Source: Beta vulgaris subsp. vulgaris
Taxonomy: Eukaryota; Streptophyta; Magnoliopsida; Caryophyllales; Amaranthaceae
Assembly (NCBI RefSeq): GCF_026745355.1
Contig: NC_079209.1
Location: forward strand, 33,202,736 to 33,266,735
Reading direction: 5' to 3'
Length of the DNA: 64,000 nucleotides
Position numbers and translations under genes: made by a program
In this document: piece by piece, positions 36,639 to 49,029 of the stretch
Layout: each line of letters starts with the position of its first letter
Position numbering within the stretch: the first letter of the stretch is position 1
The notes under the pieces: model-generated
The model's database searches: none
What the model was told of the DNA's origin: nothing
The model's input: only the letters and a program-made list of their open reading frames with translations

Positions 36639-37798
36639 TGTTATTTCACTATTTTGATAATGACATATAATTAACGTTTACATGATTTTTGTTTATTAAT
36701 TCGATTTTTAGTTTATTATGTTAGAAGTAATTTGTATATGTCTGAGATTTATTTTTCTGTTTTCGTTTATTTTATTTTGTTTGATTTATTCTTTCTAGTT
36801 TTAATTAGTTTAGTTATCTTTAGATTTCACAAATAACATGTTAAATAACTTATCAAGAATTGATTAAGTGTTAATCGAAATTAAGTTGTTTATAATTTAT
36901 TTGTGATATCCGATTAATATTATGGATGTAACAAAATTGAATATATCAAGATTCCATGATATTGTGTTGAGTTAGTGTGCAGCATCTTTCGGTTGCCTAC
37001 AATCTAGGAGCCGCAAAGCACTAACCTAAGGATGCGCTTCAAAATAGAACGTTGAGGTAGTTCCTACATTTTAGGAACTACAAAAACCACTCTATCTTTA
37101 AGGCGTGTGAACGTGGATAAAGTGGCTACGATTAAGGAAGCCAACTGCCAACGAAATTATCAACGAACATATTGAGGAGAAGTGGCTGAAGCTACGTGGG
37201 TTAATGGAGAATATGTTGAGAAGATCGTGGAGAAGAATTCGAGAAGAAAAAGATCCCTACAAATAGAGTTTTTGTAATGGTCTAAAAATATACTTTCAGA
37301 ATTTTATGTAATATTCTTAGAGAAAGTAAATTCGGTTTTTCTTCTTCTTAGAAATTGATGTATTATAGATTGGCTTGAGTGAATCTAAGTCTGTAATTAT
37401 TTTGAGAGAAAAAGAGAAAGAGAAAGAGAAGAGAGAAAGAGAAAAGACTTTGAGTAAAGTCAAGAGAGAAGTTAACTGTTCATGGGGGAACAGGCTGACA
37501 GGGAACCAGTTCCTATAGGAACAGAGTTGGTCCGAGTTTAGGTTGTACAAAAGAGAGTCTTTTGGCCTAGAAGTTATTGAAGAGAATTGAGTCAAAATCC
37601 CTCGTGGTAAAGGTTTTTTTCCTATTGGGCCTAGGAAGTTTTCCTTGTAAAAATCCCGTGTTCCTAGTTCTTTCTTAATTCATGCAATTATTTCTTTCTT
37701 ACTTAATCATACTTTTACTTCCGCAAAAAGTGTGAAAATCTCTCCAACTACAATTCACCCTCTCTTGTAGTTGTTTAAGTGTTCATCCAAGACTAACA
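36639..37798 (+). repeat. 5' LTR of Sirevirus B
   Basis: 1,160 bp from TGTTATTTCAC to GACTAACA, followed directly by the primer-binding site. It pairs with 47875-49029. Confidence 0.93.
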
Positions 37799-40700
37799 AT
37801 TGGTATCAGAGCCTAGTTCCTCCAAAATCAATTAACACTGATGAGCTAGTTCCTGGAAATGATGAACACATCAGGAGAAAGATTGAAAGAAGGTTACTCA
37901 ACTCAGTGTCCCCCAATGTTAATGGCAAGTATTATCCATACTGGAAGAATCGTATGGAAATATTTATCAAGGCTGAAAATTATCAAGTTTGGAGAGTTAT
38001 AGAGATCGGTGACTTTGAAGTCACAGAGAAAAATGAAAAAGTGAAGAAATCCCCAAGCCACTCTCCAAATATGATAAGGATGACTTCGACAAGATGGAGA
38101 TGAATAACTTGGCCAAAAAGATTCTCCACTGTGGTCTTGGTCCCCATGAACACAACCGAATCATGGGATGCAAATCAACCAAGCAAATGTGGGAACTTCT
38201 TCAAGTTACTCACGAAGGAACAAACGAAGTCAAGCGATCAAAGATTGACATGCTCATGCACAAATATGAGCTATTCTAAATGAAGCCTAAGGAGTCTGTT
38301 AAAGAGATGCTTACAAGATTCTCCAACATCATAAATGAACTTGAATCTCTTTTACTTAATCATTCTTTTACTTCCGCAAAAAGTTTGAAAATCTCTCCAA
38401 CTACAATTCACCCCCTCTTGTAGTTGTTTAAGTGTTCATCCAAGACTAACAATTGGTATCAGAGCCTAGTTCCTCCAAAATCAATTAACACTGATGAGCT
38501 AGTTCCTGGAAATGATGAACACATCAGGAGAAAGATTGAAAGAAGGTTACTCAACTCAGTGTCCCCCAATGTTTAATGGCAAGTATTATCCATACTGGAA
38601 GAATCGTATGGAAATATTTATCAAGGCTGAAAATTATCAAGTTTGGAGAGTTATAGAGATCGGTGACTTTGAAGTCACAGAGAAAAAAAAAAAAGGTGAA
38701 GAAATCCCCAAGCCACTCTCCAAATATGATAAGGATGACTTCGACAAGATGGAGATGAATAACTTGGCCAAAAAGATTCTCCACTGTGGTCTTTGGTCCC
38801 CATAACACAACCGAATCATGGGATGCAAATCAACCAAGCAAATGTGGGAACTTCTTCAAGTTACTCACGAAGGAACAAACGAAGTCAAGCGATCAAAGAT
38901 TGACATGCTCATGCACAAATATGAGCTATTCTAAATGAAGCCTAAGGAGTCTGTTAAAGAGATGCTCACAAGATTCTCCAACATCATAAATGAACTTGAA
39001 TCTCTTTTACTTAATCATTCTTTTACTTCCGCAAAAAGTTTGAAAATCTCTCCACCTACAATTCACCCCCTCTTGTAGTTGTTTAAGTGTTCATCCAAGA
39101 CTAACAATTGGTATCAGAGCCTAGTTCCTCCAAAATCAATTAACACTGAGGAGCTAGTTCCTGGAAATGATGAACACATCAGGAGAAAGATTGAAAGAAG
39201 GTTACTCAACTCAGTGTCCCCCAATGTTTAATGGCAAGTATTATCCATACTGGAAGAATCGTATGGAAATATTTATCAAGGCTGAAAATTATCAAGTTTG
39301 GAGAGTTATAGAGATCGGTGACTTTGAAGTCACAGAGAAAAATGAAAAAGGTGAAGAAATCCCCAAGCCACTCTCCAAATATGATAAGGATGACTTCGAC
39401 AAGATGGAGTGAATAACTTGGCCAAAAAGATTCTCCACTGTGGTCTTGGTCCCCATGAACACAACCGAATCATGGGATGCAAATCAACCAAGCAAATGTG
39501 GGAACTTCTTCAAGTTACTCACGAAGGAACAAACGAAGTCAAGCGATCAAAGACTGACATGCTCATGCACAAATATGAGCTATTCTAAATGAAGCCTAAG
39601 GAGTCTGTTAAAGAGATGCTCACAAGATTCTCCAACATCATAAATGAACTTGAATCTCTTTTACTTAATCATTCTTTTACTTCCGCAAAAAGTTTGAAAA
39701 TCTCTCCAACTACAATTCACCCCCTCTTGTAGTTGTTTAAGTGTTCATCCAAGACTAACAATTGGTATCAGAGCCTAGTTCCTCCAAAATCAATTAACAC
39801 TGATGAGCTAGTTCCTGGAAATGATGAACACATCAGGAGAAAGATTGAAAGAAGGTTACTCAACTCAGTGTCCCCCAATGTTTAATGGCAAGTATTATCC
39901 ATACTGGAAGAATCGTATGGAAATATTTATCAAGGCTGAAAATTATCAAGTTTGGAGAGTTATAGAGATCGGTGACTTTGAAGTCACAGAGAAAAATGAA
40001 AAAGGTGAAGAAATCCCCAAGCCACTCTCCAAATATGATAAGGATGACTTCGACAAGATGGAGATGAATAACTTGGCCAAAAAGATTCTCCACTGTGGTC
40101 TTGGTCCCCATGAACACAACCGAATCATGGGATGCAAATCAACCAAGCAAATTGGGACCTTCTTCAAGTTACTCACGAAGGAACAAACGAAGTCAAGCGA
40201 TCAAAGATTGACATGCTCATGCACAAATATGAGCTATTCTAAATGAAGCCTAAGGAGTCTGTTAAAGAGATGCTCACAAGATTCTCCAACATCATAAATG
40301 AACTTGAATCTCTTTTACTTAATCATTCTTTTACTTCCGCAAAAAGTTTGAAAATCTCTCCAACTACAATTCACCCCCTCTTGTAGTTGTTTAAGTGTTC
40401 ATCCAAGACTAACAATTGGTATCAGAGCCTAGTTCCTCCAAAATCAATTAACACTGAGGAGCTAGTTCCTGGAAATGATGAACACATCAGGAGAAAGATT
40501 GAAAGAAGGTTACTCAACTCAGTGTCCCCCAATGTTTAATGGCAAGTATTATCCATACTGGAAGAATCGTATGGAAATATTTATCAAGGCTGAAAATTAT
40601 CAAGTTTGGAGAGTTATAGAGATCGGTGACTTTGAAGTCACAGAGAAAAATGAAAAAGGTGAAGAAATCCCCAAGCCACTCTCCAAATATGATAAGGATG

Positions 40701-40968
40701 ACTTCGAGAAGATGGAGATGAATAACTTGGCCAAAAAAATTTTCCACTGTGGTCTTGGTCCCCATGAACACAACCGAATCATGGGATGCAAATCAACCAA
40801 GCAAATGTGGGAACTTCTTCAAGTTACTCACGAAGGAACAAACGAAGTCAAGCGATCAAAGATTGACATGCTCATGCACAAATATGAGCTATTCTAAAGG
40901 AAGCCTAAGGAGTCTGTTAAAGAGATGCTCACAAGATTCTCCAACATCATAAATGAACTTGAATCTCT
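37697..40968 (+). repeat. Five-fold 654-bp tandem repeat of LTR tail, PBS and gag start
   Basis: Units start at about 37697, 38351, 39006, 39660 and 40314, and the array ends at 40968. Each holds the last ~100 bases of the LTR, the primer-binding site, the leader and the first ~170 codons of gag. The joint is always GAATCTCT (gag) to TTTACTTAATC (LTR), with a little shared sequence. Units differ by a few bases or indels: a lost T near 37918, a 12-A run near 38690, a lost AT near 39410, a TG-to-TT change near 40150. All five have the same stop after YELF. The last unit runs on into the rest of gag. Confidence 0.93.
37801..37812 (+). other. Primer-binding site of Sirevirus B
   Basis: TGGTATCAGAGC, complementary to initiator methionine tRNA, lies just after the 5' LTR. 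Four more identical sites follow in the tandem units, near 38454, 39108, 39763 and 40417. Confidence 0.9.
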
Positions 40969-42252
40969 GGGAAAGATCATCACTCCCGAGGAACAAGTAC
41001 GAAAAGTTCTAAGAAGTCTTCCTCAGGATGAAAAATGGATGGCACACGTCACTACCCTGCTCGAAACAAAAGATTTCACCACATTCAATATCGAGCAACT
41101 TTCCGGTTCCTTGTTAACTCATGAAATCCATCTAGGAACTCATGAAGTTGACTCTAGTAGACCTAAGGCCTTGGCTCTCAAGTCCGATGATCTGGAGGAT
41201 TCAGAAACTGATGATGAAAGCAGCACTGATCGTGAAAAGATTAAAAAGTTCTTCAACAAGAACTACAAAGGGAAGAACGTGAAAAAGCCAGGAAAGCTAA
41301 GCTGTCACAAGTGTGGAAGTCCGGATCACTTCATAAAAGAATCCCTCTCTGGGAAAATGAAAAGAGCAAAGGAAAGTACAAGGAGAAGGGAAAGGAACAA
41401 CAAAAACCTTTCTCAAAAGTTGATATGAGAAGGGCCATGGTAGCTGCATGGGGAGAATCCGATTCAGACGAGGAGCAGGAACAACCAGAAGAGGAGACAA
41501 CTCATTTATGTCTCATGGCAAAAACAGACGAAGAAGAAGACTTGCCAAACAACAAGGTACGCATAAATGTTATTGAAGAAGAGTTAAAAGAACTTTCAAA
41601 GAATCAATTAATAAAACTACTTTTGGAAACCTTAGATGACTACAAGGCCATTTTGTTAGAGAAGAAAATTTAGAAAAAGCCTTAGAAGTCACCAAAGGTC
41701 ATTCAAATTGGTTTAAAACAGTAATGCAAACATTAGGGAAAGATTCTTTGAAGTCTTTGATGAAAACCGACGTATTCGAGAAGCTTTTGAAAATGCTAAA
41801 AATGAAAATTATTTCTTGAATATGGAAATGGCTGAATTGAAACTTTCTTCCTGAAGGAACCATTTCCTCTATAAATACCAGATCCGAGTTCGAAAAGTTA
41901 AAATTCAAACATGAAAAGTTTTAAGTAAATATCTGGTACTTAAAGAGAAAATGGAAGCTTCAAGAACGACACTTCCTGATCCAGTAAGTGGATACAAAAA
42001 TATAAAAATGAAGGAAGAAGTGGGCTAGGTTTCAATCACAAGAAGAAAAACAAAATGAAAAAATATGTTGATCTTCCAAGCAGCCGAATATGTCTTTACT
42101 GTGGGAACAGTGGACACTTAGTGTCTGACTGTTCCTCCAGAGAAGAACATATTAAAATGAACACTCACTTAGTTAAACAAGTTTGGAAAGTCAAGAGAAA
42201 TACAATCCCGACAGAGGAACCCAAGTCAAACTGGGTTCCTACCACTGACTGA
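40475..42252 (+). pseudogene. Sirevirus B gag (after the tandem array)
   Basis: From the last tandem unit gag reads MMNTSGERLKEG, MFNGKYYPYWKNRM and the copia gag core to a stop after YELF (about 40897). It continues in another open stretch (40925-41428) with the zinc knuckle CHKCGSPDHFIKE, where a frameshift removes the last Cys, then an acidic region (41440-41670). A second knuckle CLYCGNSGHLVSDC lies near 42090. The complete protein would form the particle shell. The stop and at least two frameshifts disable it. Confidence 0.85.
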
Positions 42253-42277
42253 TTGCTTTGATACAGGCTAAAGTGAG

Positions 42278-45200
42278 GGGGAACAACCTGTGGTACCTCG
42301 ATAGCGGTTGTTCTAAACACATGACAGGAGATAAAGAGAAATTTCTCTCGCTTTCAGCCTATGATGGAGGAACTGTGACCTTCGGAGACAATCTTACCGG
42401 TAACATAGTTGCAATGGGAAGGTAGGAAAGTCTAAGTCACATTCCATAGACAATGTATTTTTGGTCGAGGGTTTAAAACATAATCTGCTTAGTATTTCTC
42501 AATTTTGCGACAAAGGGAACAGTGTAAATTTTACTGATGAACATTGTGTAGTAAGTAATGCAGGAACAGGTACCAAAATTCTAGAAGGAACAAGGAAAGG
42601 GAACACCTACGTTGTTGATCTCAACCTTGTTCCTAGGAACAATCTAACTGTTTAATGTGCCGTCGACAATGAACCACTTCTTTGGCATAAAAGATGTGGT
42701 CACGCAAGTATGCATTACTCCAGAAGCTAAGTGGTAAGGACTTGGTGTTGGATTACCAACTATCAAAGTCAAACCATGAAGTTTGTGGACCTGTGCAAAA
42801 GGTAAACAAGTTAGATCCTCGTTCAAATCAAAGAAAATGGTAAGCACACAAAGTCCCCTTGAATTGATTCATATGGACTGTGTGGCCCTTTCGAATCCAA
42901 AGTCGATCTGGTAAGAGATATGTGCTTGTAATAGTTGATGATTTTTCAAGATACACTTGGGTTATTTTTCCACATAGCAAAGATGAGACATTTGATGAAT
43001 TTGTTAACTTTGCTAAAAGAACTCAAAGAATAAGTGGTTTTAAAATTAAGCACTTGCGTTCTGATCATGGTAAGGAGTTTGAAAACTCAAATTTGATGAG
43101 TTTTGCGAGAAATGAAGGTCTTGATCACAACTTCTCAGCTCCTAGAACTCCACAACAAAATGGCGTGGTAGAACGGAAGAATCGCACTTTGGAGGACATG
43201 GCAAGAACAATGATCATAGCAAGCAACCTTCCGAAGAATTTCTGGGCTGAAGCGTGAATACGGCATGCTACATAATCAATAGAGTCATGCTAAGACCTAT
43301 TGTCTTGAAGACCCCTTATGAGCTACTCAAAGGAAGAAAACCCAATATCTCATACTTTAGAATCTTTGGCTGTAAATGCTTTGTACATAACAATGGTAAA
43401 GACAATTTAGGAAAGTTTGATGCTAGAAGCGATGAGGCTGTTTTTATTGGATATGCTTTAAGTAGTAAGGCATATAGAGTTTACAACAAACGAACAATGT
43501 GTGTTGAGGAAATGTCCATGTTATTTTCGATGAAACTAACTCTCTGCAGGAACCAAGTCATGAAAATGACTTTGAAATAGGACTGACTCGTATTGAGGAG
43601 TCAGTAAACATTGATGAGGAACTAACACCTGCAGGAACCGACAAAAAGCATATTTCTGAAGAAGAGATAGCTGTTCCTGATCCTGTTATACCGGAGGAAC
43701 ATGCACCATAAATTCATCCAGTAGACAAAACAAATGAAGCTCCTAAATCTGGAGGAGCAGAGACAAGAAGACTGGAACCAAGACCTTGGAAACACTTAAA
43801 ATCCCATCCGTTGGATTTAATAGTAAGTGATATTGAAAAGGGAACTCAAACGAGATCCCAACTGAAAAATTTCTGTTTCCATGCCTTTTTGTCTATGACA
43901 GAACCACGAGATCACAATGATGCCCTACTGGAGTCTGACTGGATAAACGCCATGCAAGAGGAACTGAATGAGTTCCAGAGGAACAAGGTCTGGCACCTTG
44001 AGACCAAGCCTAAAAACCAAAAGGTGATTGGACTAAAATGGGTCTTCAGGAACAAGCTAGACGAGCATGGAACAGTCATAAGAAACAAAGCCAGACTTGT
44101 AGCCAAAGGGTATAACAACAAGAAGGTATTGACTTTGATGAAACCTTTGCTCCTGTAGCTAGAATAGAAGCAATAAGAATTTTGATTGCCTTTGCATCAT
44201 TCATGGGTTTTAGGTTGTACCAAATGGACGTCAAATGTGCTTTTTAAATGGATATTTGATTGAAGACGTCTATGTGGAACAACCTCCTGGTTTTGAAAAC
44301 CCGGATCTTCCAATCATGTCTATAAGCTAGATAAAGCTCTTTATGGGCTTAAGCAAGCTCCTAGATCATGGTATGAAAGACTTTCAAAATTCTTACTTTC
44401 TAATGACTTTATACGAGGCAAAGTTGATAGGACCCTGTTCCTTCGATCCAAAGGAACAGACATCCTAGTGGTTCAGATTTATGTGGATGATATAATTTTT
44501 GGTGCAACTAACGAATCTCTTTGTAAAGAATTTGCTGAGTTAATGCGTAGTGAATTTGAAATGAGTATGATGGGAGAGTTAAACTTCTTTCTTGGTTTGC
44601 AAATCAAGCAAACTGAAAGAGGAACATGATCCATCAACAAAAATACGTAAAGAGTTATTGAAAAATATATGGAATACAAACCATACTCCTATAGGAACAG
44701 GTACAAGGTTAGATGAGGATCAAAGTGGTAAGTCCGTAGATCAAAAACTCTATAGAGGTATGATTGGCTTCTTACTTTATCTAACTGCTAGTAGGCCTGA
44801 TATATCCTTTAGTGTTGGTTTATGTGCAAGATTCCAATCAAATCCTAAGGAATCCCATTTGACAGCTGTTAAAAGGATTCTTAGATATTTGAAAGGAAGT
44901 GATGACTTTGTTTGTTCTATCCTCGAAGTGACATCTTTGATCTAGTAAGCTATTCCGATGCTGACTATGCTGGAGACTTGGTGAATCGCAAAATACATCG
45001 GGTATTATCCAGTTCCTAGGATCAAGCTTGGTTTCTTGGAGCTCAAAGAAACAAAACACCGTTGCTCTTTCCACAACAGAAGCTGAATACGTGGCAGCTG
45101 CTGCATGCTGTTCTCAGGTATTGTGGATCAAGCAACAGGTACGTGACTTTGGCATAAAATTCAAGTGTGTTCCTATATTCTGTGATAACACTAGTGCAAT

Positions 45201-45405
45201 TGCATTCTCAAGGATCCAGTTCATCACTCTAGAGTCAAGCATATTCACATTAGACATCATTTCCTAAAAGACAATGTAGAGAAGGGTTAGTCAAAGTTGA
45301 TTTTTGTCCTACTAAAATCAAATAGCTGACATATTGACAAAATCTCTATCTAGGGACAGGTTTGAAAAGATACGCTTGGAACTAGGAATGATAAAAATTG
45401 TTTAA
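42278..45405 (+). pseudogene. Sirevirus B pol (protease, integrase, RT, RNase H)
   Basis: Protease DSGCSKHMTGD is near 42300. The pre-integrase region (LVEGLKHNLLSISQF) leads to the integrase core at 42880-43257, with the acid triad in VDDFSRYTW, RSDHGKEF and VVERKNRT. The frame shifts at about 43255, 43550 and elsewhere. Reverse transcriptase parts run 43811-44590, including LKWVFRNKLDEHG and YVDDIIFGATNE. RNase H follows (TASRPDISFSVGLCAR, LSTTEAEYVAAAA, FCDNTSAIAF). The order protease-integrase-RT-RNase H is that of copia. At least six frame breaks mean it is inactive, but all domains can still be recognised. Confidence 0.88.
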
Positions 45406-45943
45406 ATGTACACATAATGTTGTTTCCCCCCAAATTGTTTCTTACTAAGTATGTCCTGCAATCTTCATGAATTAATTTCATACACCTAGGGTCAAGTATA
45501 AGGACTCACATATGTCTCTGAATATTACCCTTAGTGTCCTTGCACATATTTGGTACGTATGTAGTTTGTATATTATGGCACATTTTTATCATATGCAAGA
45601 GTAAATTTTTCTTCTTTCCATTTCTTAATTTACCTCCAAAATTCCTTGTTTCTTTTTCTTTTCGCACCTTTCCGTCCAAAAATTAAAAACATTAATCTGA
45701 ATTATGCCAAAATTACGCGTTCAATTAATCTAAGGTTAAATGAAGAAACCATTAATTGCCTTCCAAAAACCCATAAACCGTTTCATTAAACCTACTCTCC
45801 ATTTCTTTTCACACGGAATCATGATTACTTTATAAACCCAACACATCAAATCACTGACCCTCATAATTTCTCTCTCACATCAACTCACAAGTCTCTCTCT
45901 CTCTCTTCATTCTCATCTTCAACCTCACACAAACTCTGTCACC

Positions 45944-47300
45944 ATGTCTTCCAAAACTCAAAATTCTGGTGATCATGAAAATTTCCGCAAGAGAAAACAC
46001 CATCCAGAATTAAGTGCTCAAGAATCATCCAAGAATGACGCAGATTCTACTGGGTCAAAATCGGCATCTTCTGCACCTGTTTCTCTCTCCCGAAAAAGGA
46101 AGAAGGTGATAACGAGTAGAAAGCGATCAAGAACAAGAAATACTGTACCTACAAAAGAGGTAAGAAAACAAAATCTTCACAATTTCTGTGGTTTTTGTGT
46201 AGACATTGCATGGTGCAAAAAGTCTAAGTGGAATGAGTTATTGAAAATTTTAAAATTTCAGAAGTGGTTAAAAATTGTTAGCATAGATGAGGGACTTTAT
46301 GAAAAAGAGATGAAAGCTTTTTGTTCTGGGTTTACATAACGAGGGTGTTGTGTGTCAATTGTTAATGGGTCTGTAGTTACAATTACTAGAAGAAACTGGG
46401 GGAATGGTTTGATGTTCCGCATGAGGGTTACAAGGACTACATTAAGGGTAGGGCTAAGTTGAACATCAATGGAGTCACCAATGCTCAAATTCTTGCTTTC
46501 TTTAACGGCAATTCTAATGCTTTATCTTTAGATCAAAAAGAATTGTCTCCATTTCATAAGCTGTTATTTCAGTTGGTTTGGCGTTTCATTTTACCCCGTT
46601 CCTCCAAAAGAACCCAGGCAAGTCTAATGGATCTTTCCATTATGTACTGCCTTGCTGAAAACATAAAAATCAACCTTCCCTCCCTCATAATTTCACATCT
46701 CTCTCACTGCATTACCCACAACTCCAAAGTGGGTTATGAAAATCTTCTTTCCTCTGTTTTCAAACAATGCAAAGTTAAACCCTCCTAGTCCCTCCTTTTC
46801 TTTGAGCCAGAAAATTATCTTACCAAAGAAACTTTAACTAGGCTGAGTTTAAGGTTGGTGAATGGGAAGATAGATTTGAGAGAGAAGAAACTCCCATTAA
46901 GGTTGAAGTGGGAAGTAAGAGAAAGTTGGATGAAGAAGGGGTTGCCAGCGGATCTGTCAGAAAAAGCCAAAGGTTAGCTGGGTCCAAGTTCCAGAAGGAG
47001 CAGGATCAAGGTGACACGGTCTTATTCACCTAGATTCTGACCTGTCCCTTCTACTCTGTGGATTTTCCATTACTCTCTACAACTGGGCTTAACAAGCTCT
47101 CCGGGAAATTCAGGACTCCTTGACCCTTCTGCACACAAGATCATGCAATTGAAGCTACTGTCCATGTTCTGGACTCTCAGCAGCAAGATCAAATGTTTGC
47201 ACTCAAGGCTGCTAATACTGGGATCAGGAACAAGGTGGATGGTGTGCTCTCAAAAATAGACTCTGTGGTCTTCTCTCTCTTCAAAAGAACCAAATCCTAA
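45944..47300 (+). pseudogene. Env-like extra ORF of Sirevirus B
   Basis: It starts MSSKTQNSGDHENFRKRK with a basic, Ser-rich N-terminus (SRKRKKVITSRKRSRTRN), then FCGFCVDIAWCKKSKWNEL. A break near 46340 separates it from 46459-46788 (SPFHKLLFQLVWRFILPRSS, RTQASLMDLSIMYCLAENI), and weaker similarity goes on to about 47300. The same layout is seen in element A. The basic clusters could be nuclear localisation signals; I see no membrane anchor. Function unknown. Confidence 0.6.
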
Positions 47301-47858
47301 CTTCTCTTAACTTTGGAAAATTTGCACAATTTTTTTTTGGCTGTAATTATTAAACAATCTTTTTGATTTCGCTTCCTGTGTCCTTCTGAGACACATGAAG
47401 TACTTTTTAATTTCTCTTTACTTTATTCACTATCTTTTGCCTTACTCTGCATATTGACTGATTATTGATGTCAATAATATTGCTTTCTACATGCCAACTC
47501 TGCTTGTGTGTTTGGATGGCTAATATTATGAGATGTCTGTTTGAGCAACTTGCTTGATGCCTAGACTGTTGACTCTCTAGTGCTGCAGGTACAATCCTTA
47601 GTTTTGATAATGACAAAGGGGGAAGAGATAAGTGTGTCAATTTTTTTTTTTATCTTAGTTCCTATGAATATTTTTCTCATCCCTGTTCCTTGTCTTGTAT
47701 GATCCTGTTCCCAGTCTCAGTAGAGTTTTTAACTAGGTTAGATTGTGGATATTTTTATTTTGTGTAGTTTATTTTCTGTGTAGTTTTGTGTCTTAATCTT
47801 TGTAGGTTCTTTTTCAAAAACATAAAAACTTACATTTTTTTTAATTATTTGTCATAAT

Positions 47859-47870
47859 AAAAAAGGGGGA
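47859..47870 (+). other. Polypurine tract of Sirevirus B
   Basis: AAAAAAGGGGGA lies four bases before the 3' LTR and would prime plus-strand DNA synthesis. Confidence 0.8.
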
Positions 47871-47874
47871 ATAT

Positions 47875-49029
47875 TGTTATTTCACTATTTTGATAATGAC
47901 ATATAATTAATGTTTACATGATTTTTGTTTATTAATTCGATTTTTAGTTTATTATGTTAGAAGTAATTTGTATCTGTCTTAGATTTATTTTTTTGTTTAC
48001 GTTTATTTTATTTTGTTTGTTTTATTCTTTCTAGTTTTAATTAGTTTAGTTATCTTTAGATTTCACAAATAATATAATAACTTATGAAGAATTGATTAAG
48101 TGTTAATCGAAATTAAGTTGTTTATAATTTATTTGTGATATCCGATTAATATTATGGATGTAACAAAATTGAATATATCAAGATTCCATGATATTGTGTT
48201 GAGTTAGTGTGCAACATATTTCTGTTGCCAACAATCTAGGAGCCGCAAAGCACTAACCTAAGGATGCGCTTCAAAATAGAATGTTGAGGTAGTTCCTACA
48301 TTTTAGGAACTACAACAACCACTCTATCTTTAAGGCGTGTGAACGTGGATAAAGTGGCTACGATTAAGGAAGCCAACTGCCAACGGAATTATCAACGGAT
48401 ATTGAGGAGAAGTGGCTGAAGCTACGTGGGTTAATGGAGAAGATCTTGAGAAGATTGTGGAGAAGAATTCGAGAAGAAAAAGATCCCTACAAATATAGTT
48501 TTTGTAATGGTCTAAAAATATACTTTCAGAATTTTATGTAATATTCTTAGAGAAAGTACATTCGGTTTTTCTTCTTCTTAGAAATTGATGTATTATAGAT
48601 TGGGTTGAGTGAATCTAAGTCTGTAATCATTTTGAGAGAAACAGAGAAAGAGAAAGAGAAGAGAGAAAGAGAAAAGACTTTGAGTAAAGTCAAGAGAGAA
48701 GTCAACTGTTCAGGGGGAACAGGCTGACAGGGAACCACCCCTAGAGGAACAGAGTTGGTCCGAGTTTAGGTTGTACAAAAGAGAGTCTTTTGGCCTAAAA
48801 GTTATTAAAGAGAATTGAGTCAAAATCCCTCGTGGTCAAGGTTTTTCTTCCTATTTGGCCTAGGAAGTTTTCCTTGTAAAAATCCCGTGTTCCTAGTTCT
48901 TTCTTAATTCATGCAATTATTTATTTCTTACTTAATCATTCTTTTATTTCCGCAAAAAGTTTGAAAATCTCTCCAACTACAATTCACCCCTCCTCTTGTA
49001 GTTGTTCAAGTGTTCGTCCATGACTAACA
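47875..49029 (+). repeat. 3' LTR of Sirevirus B
   Basis: 1,155 bp from TGTTATTTCAC to GACTAACA. It matches the 5' LTR throughout, with scattered substitutions and small indels. TATTT follows at once. Confidence 0.93.

Larger units (their letters stand above)
36639..49029 (+). mobile_element. Sirevirus-type Ty1/copia element B, both LTRs present
   Basis: This is a complete 12.4-kb element: 5' LTR 36639-37798, primer-binding site 37801-37812, a five-fold amplified PBS-gag block, gag, pol, env-like ORF, polypurine tract and 3' LTR 47875-49029. It is flanked by TATTT on both sides (36634-36638, 49030-49034). The LTRs are alike but differ by several substitutions and small indels, so insertion is not very recent. 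Gag and pol carry many frameshifts. Structure and duplication are directly visible. Confidence 0.93.

Noticed and set aside
38551..40800. Repeated minus-strand open frames of 66-85 codons in the tandem array
   Set aside because: They are antisense shadows of the gag start and recur only because the unit recurs.
37697..40968. CRISPR-like or satellite array
   Set aside because: The units are contiguous 654-bp copies without spacers, and each is clearly LTR, PBS and gag sequence.
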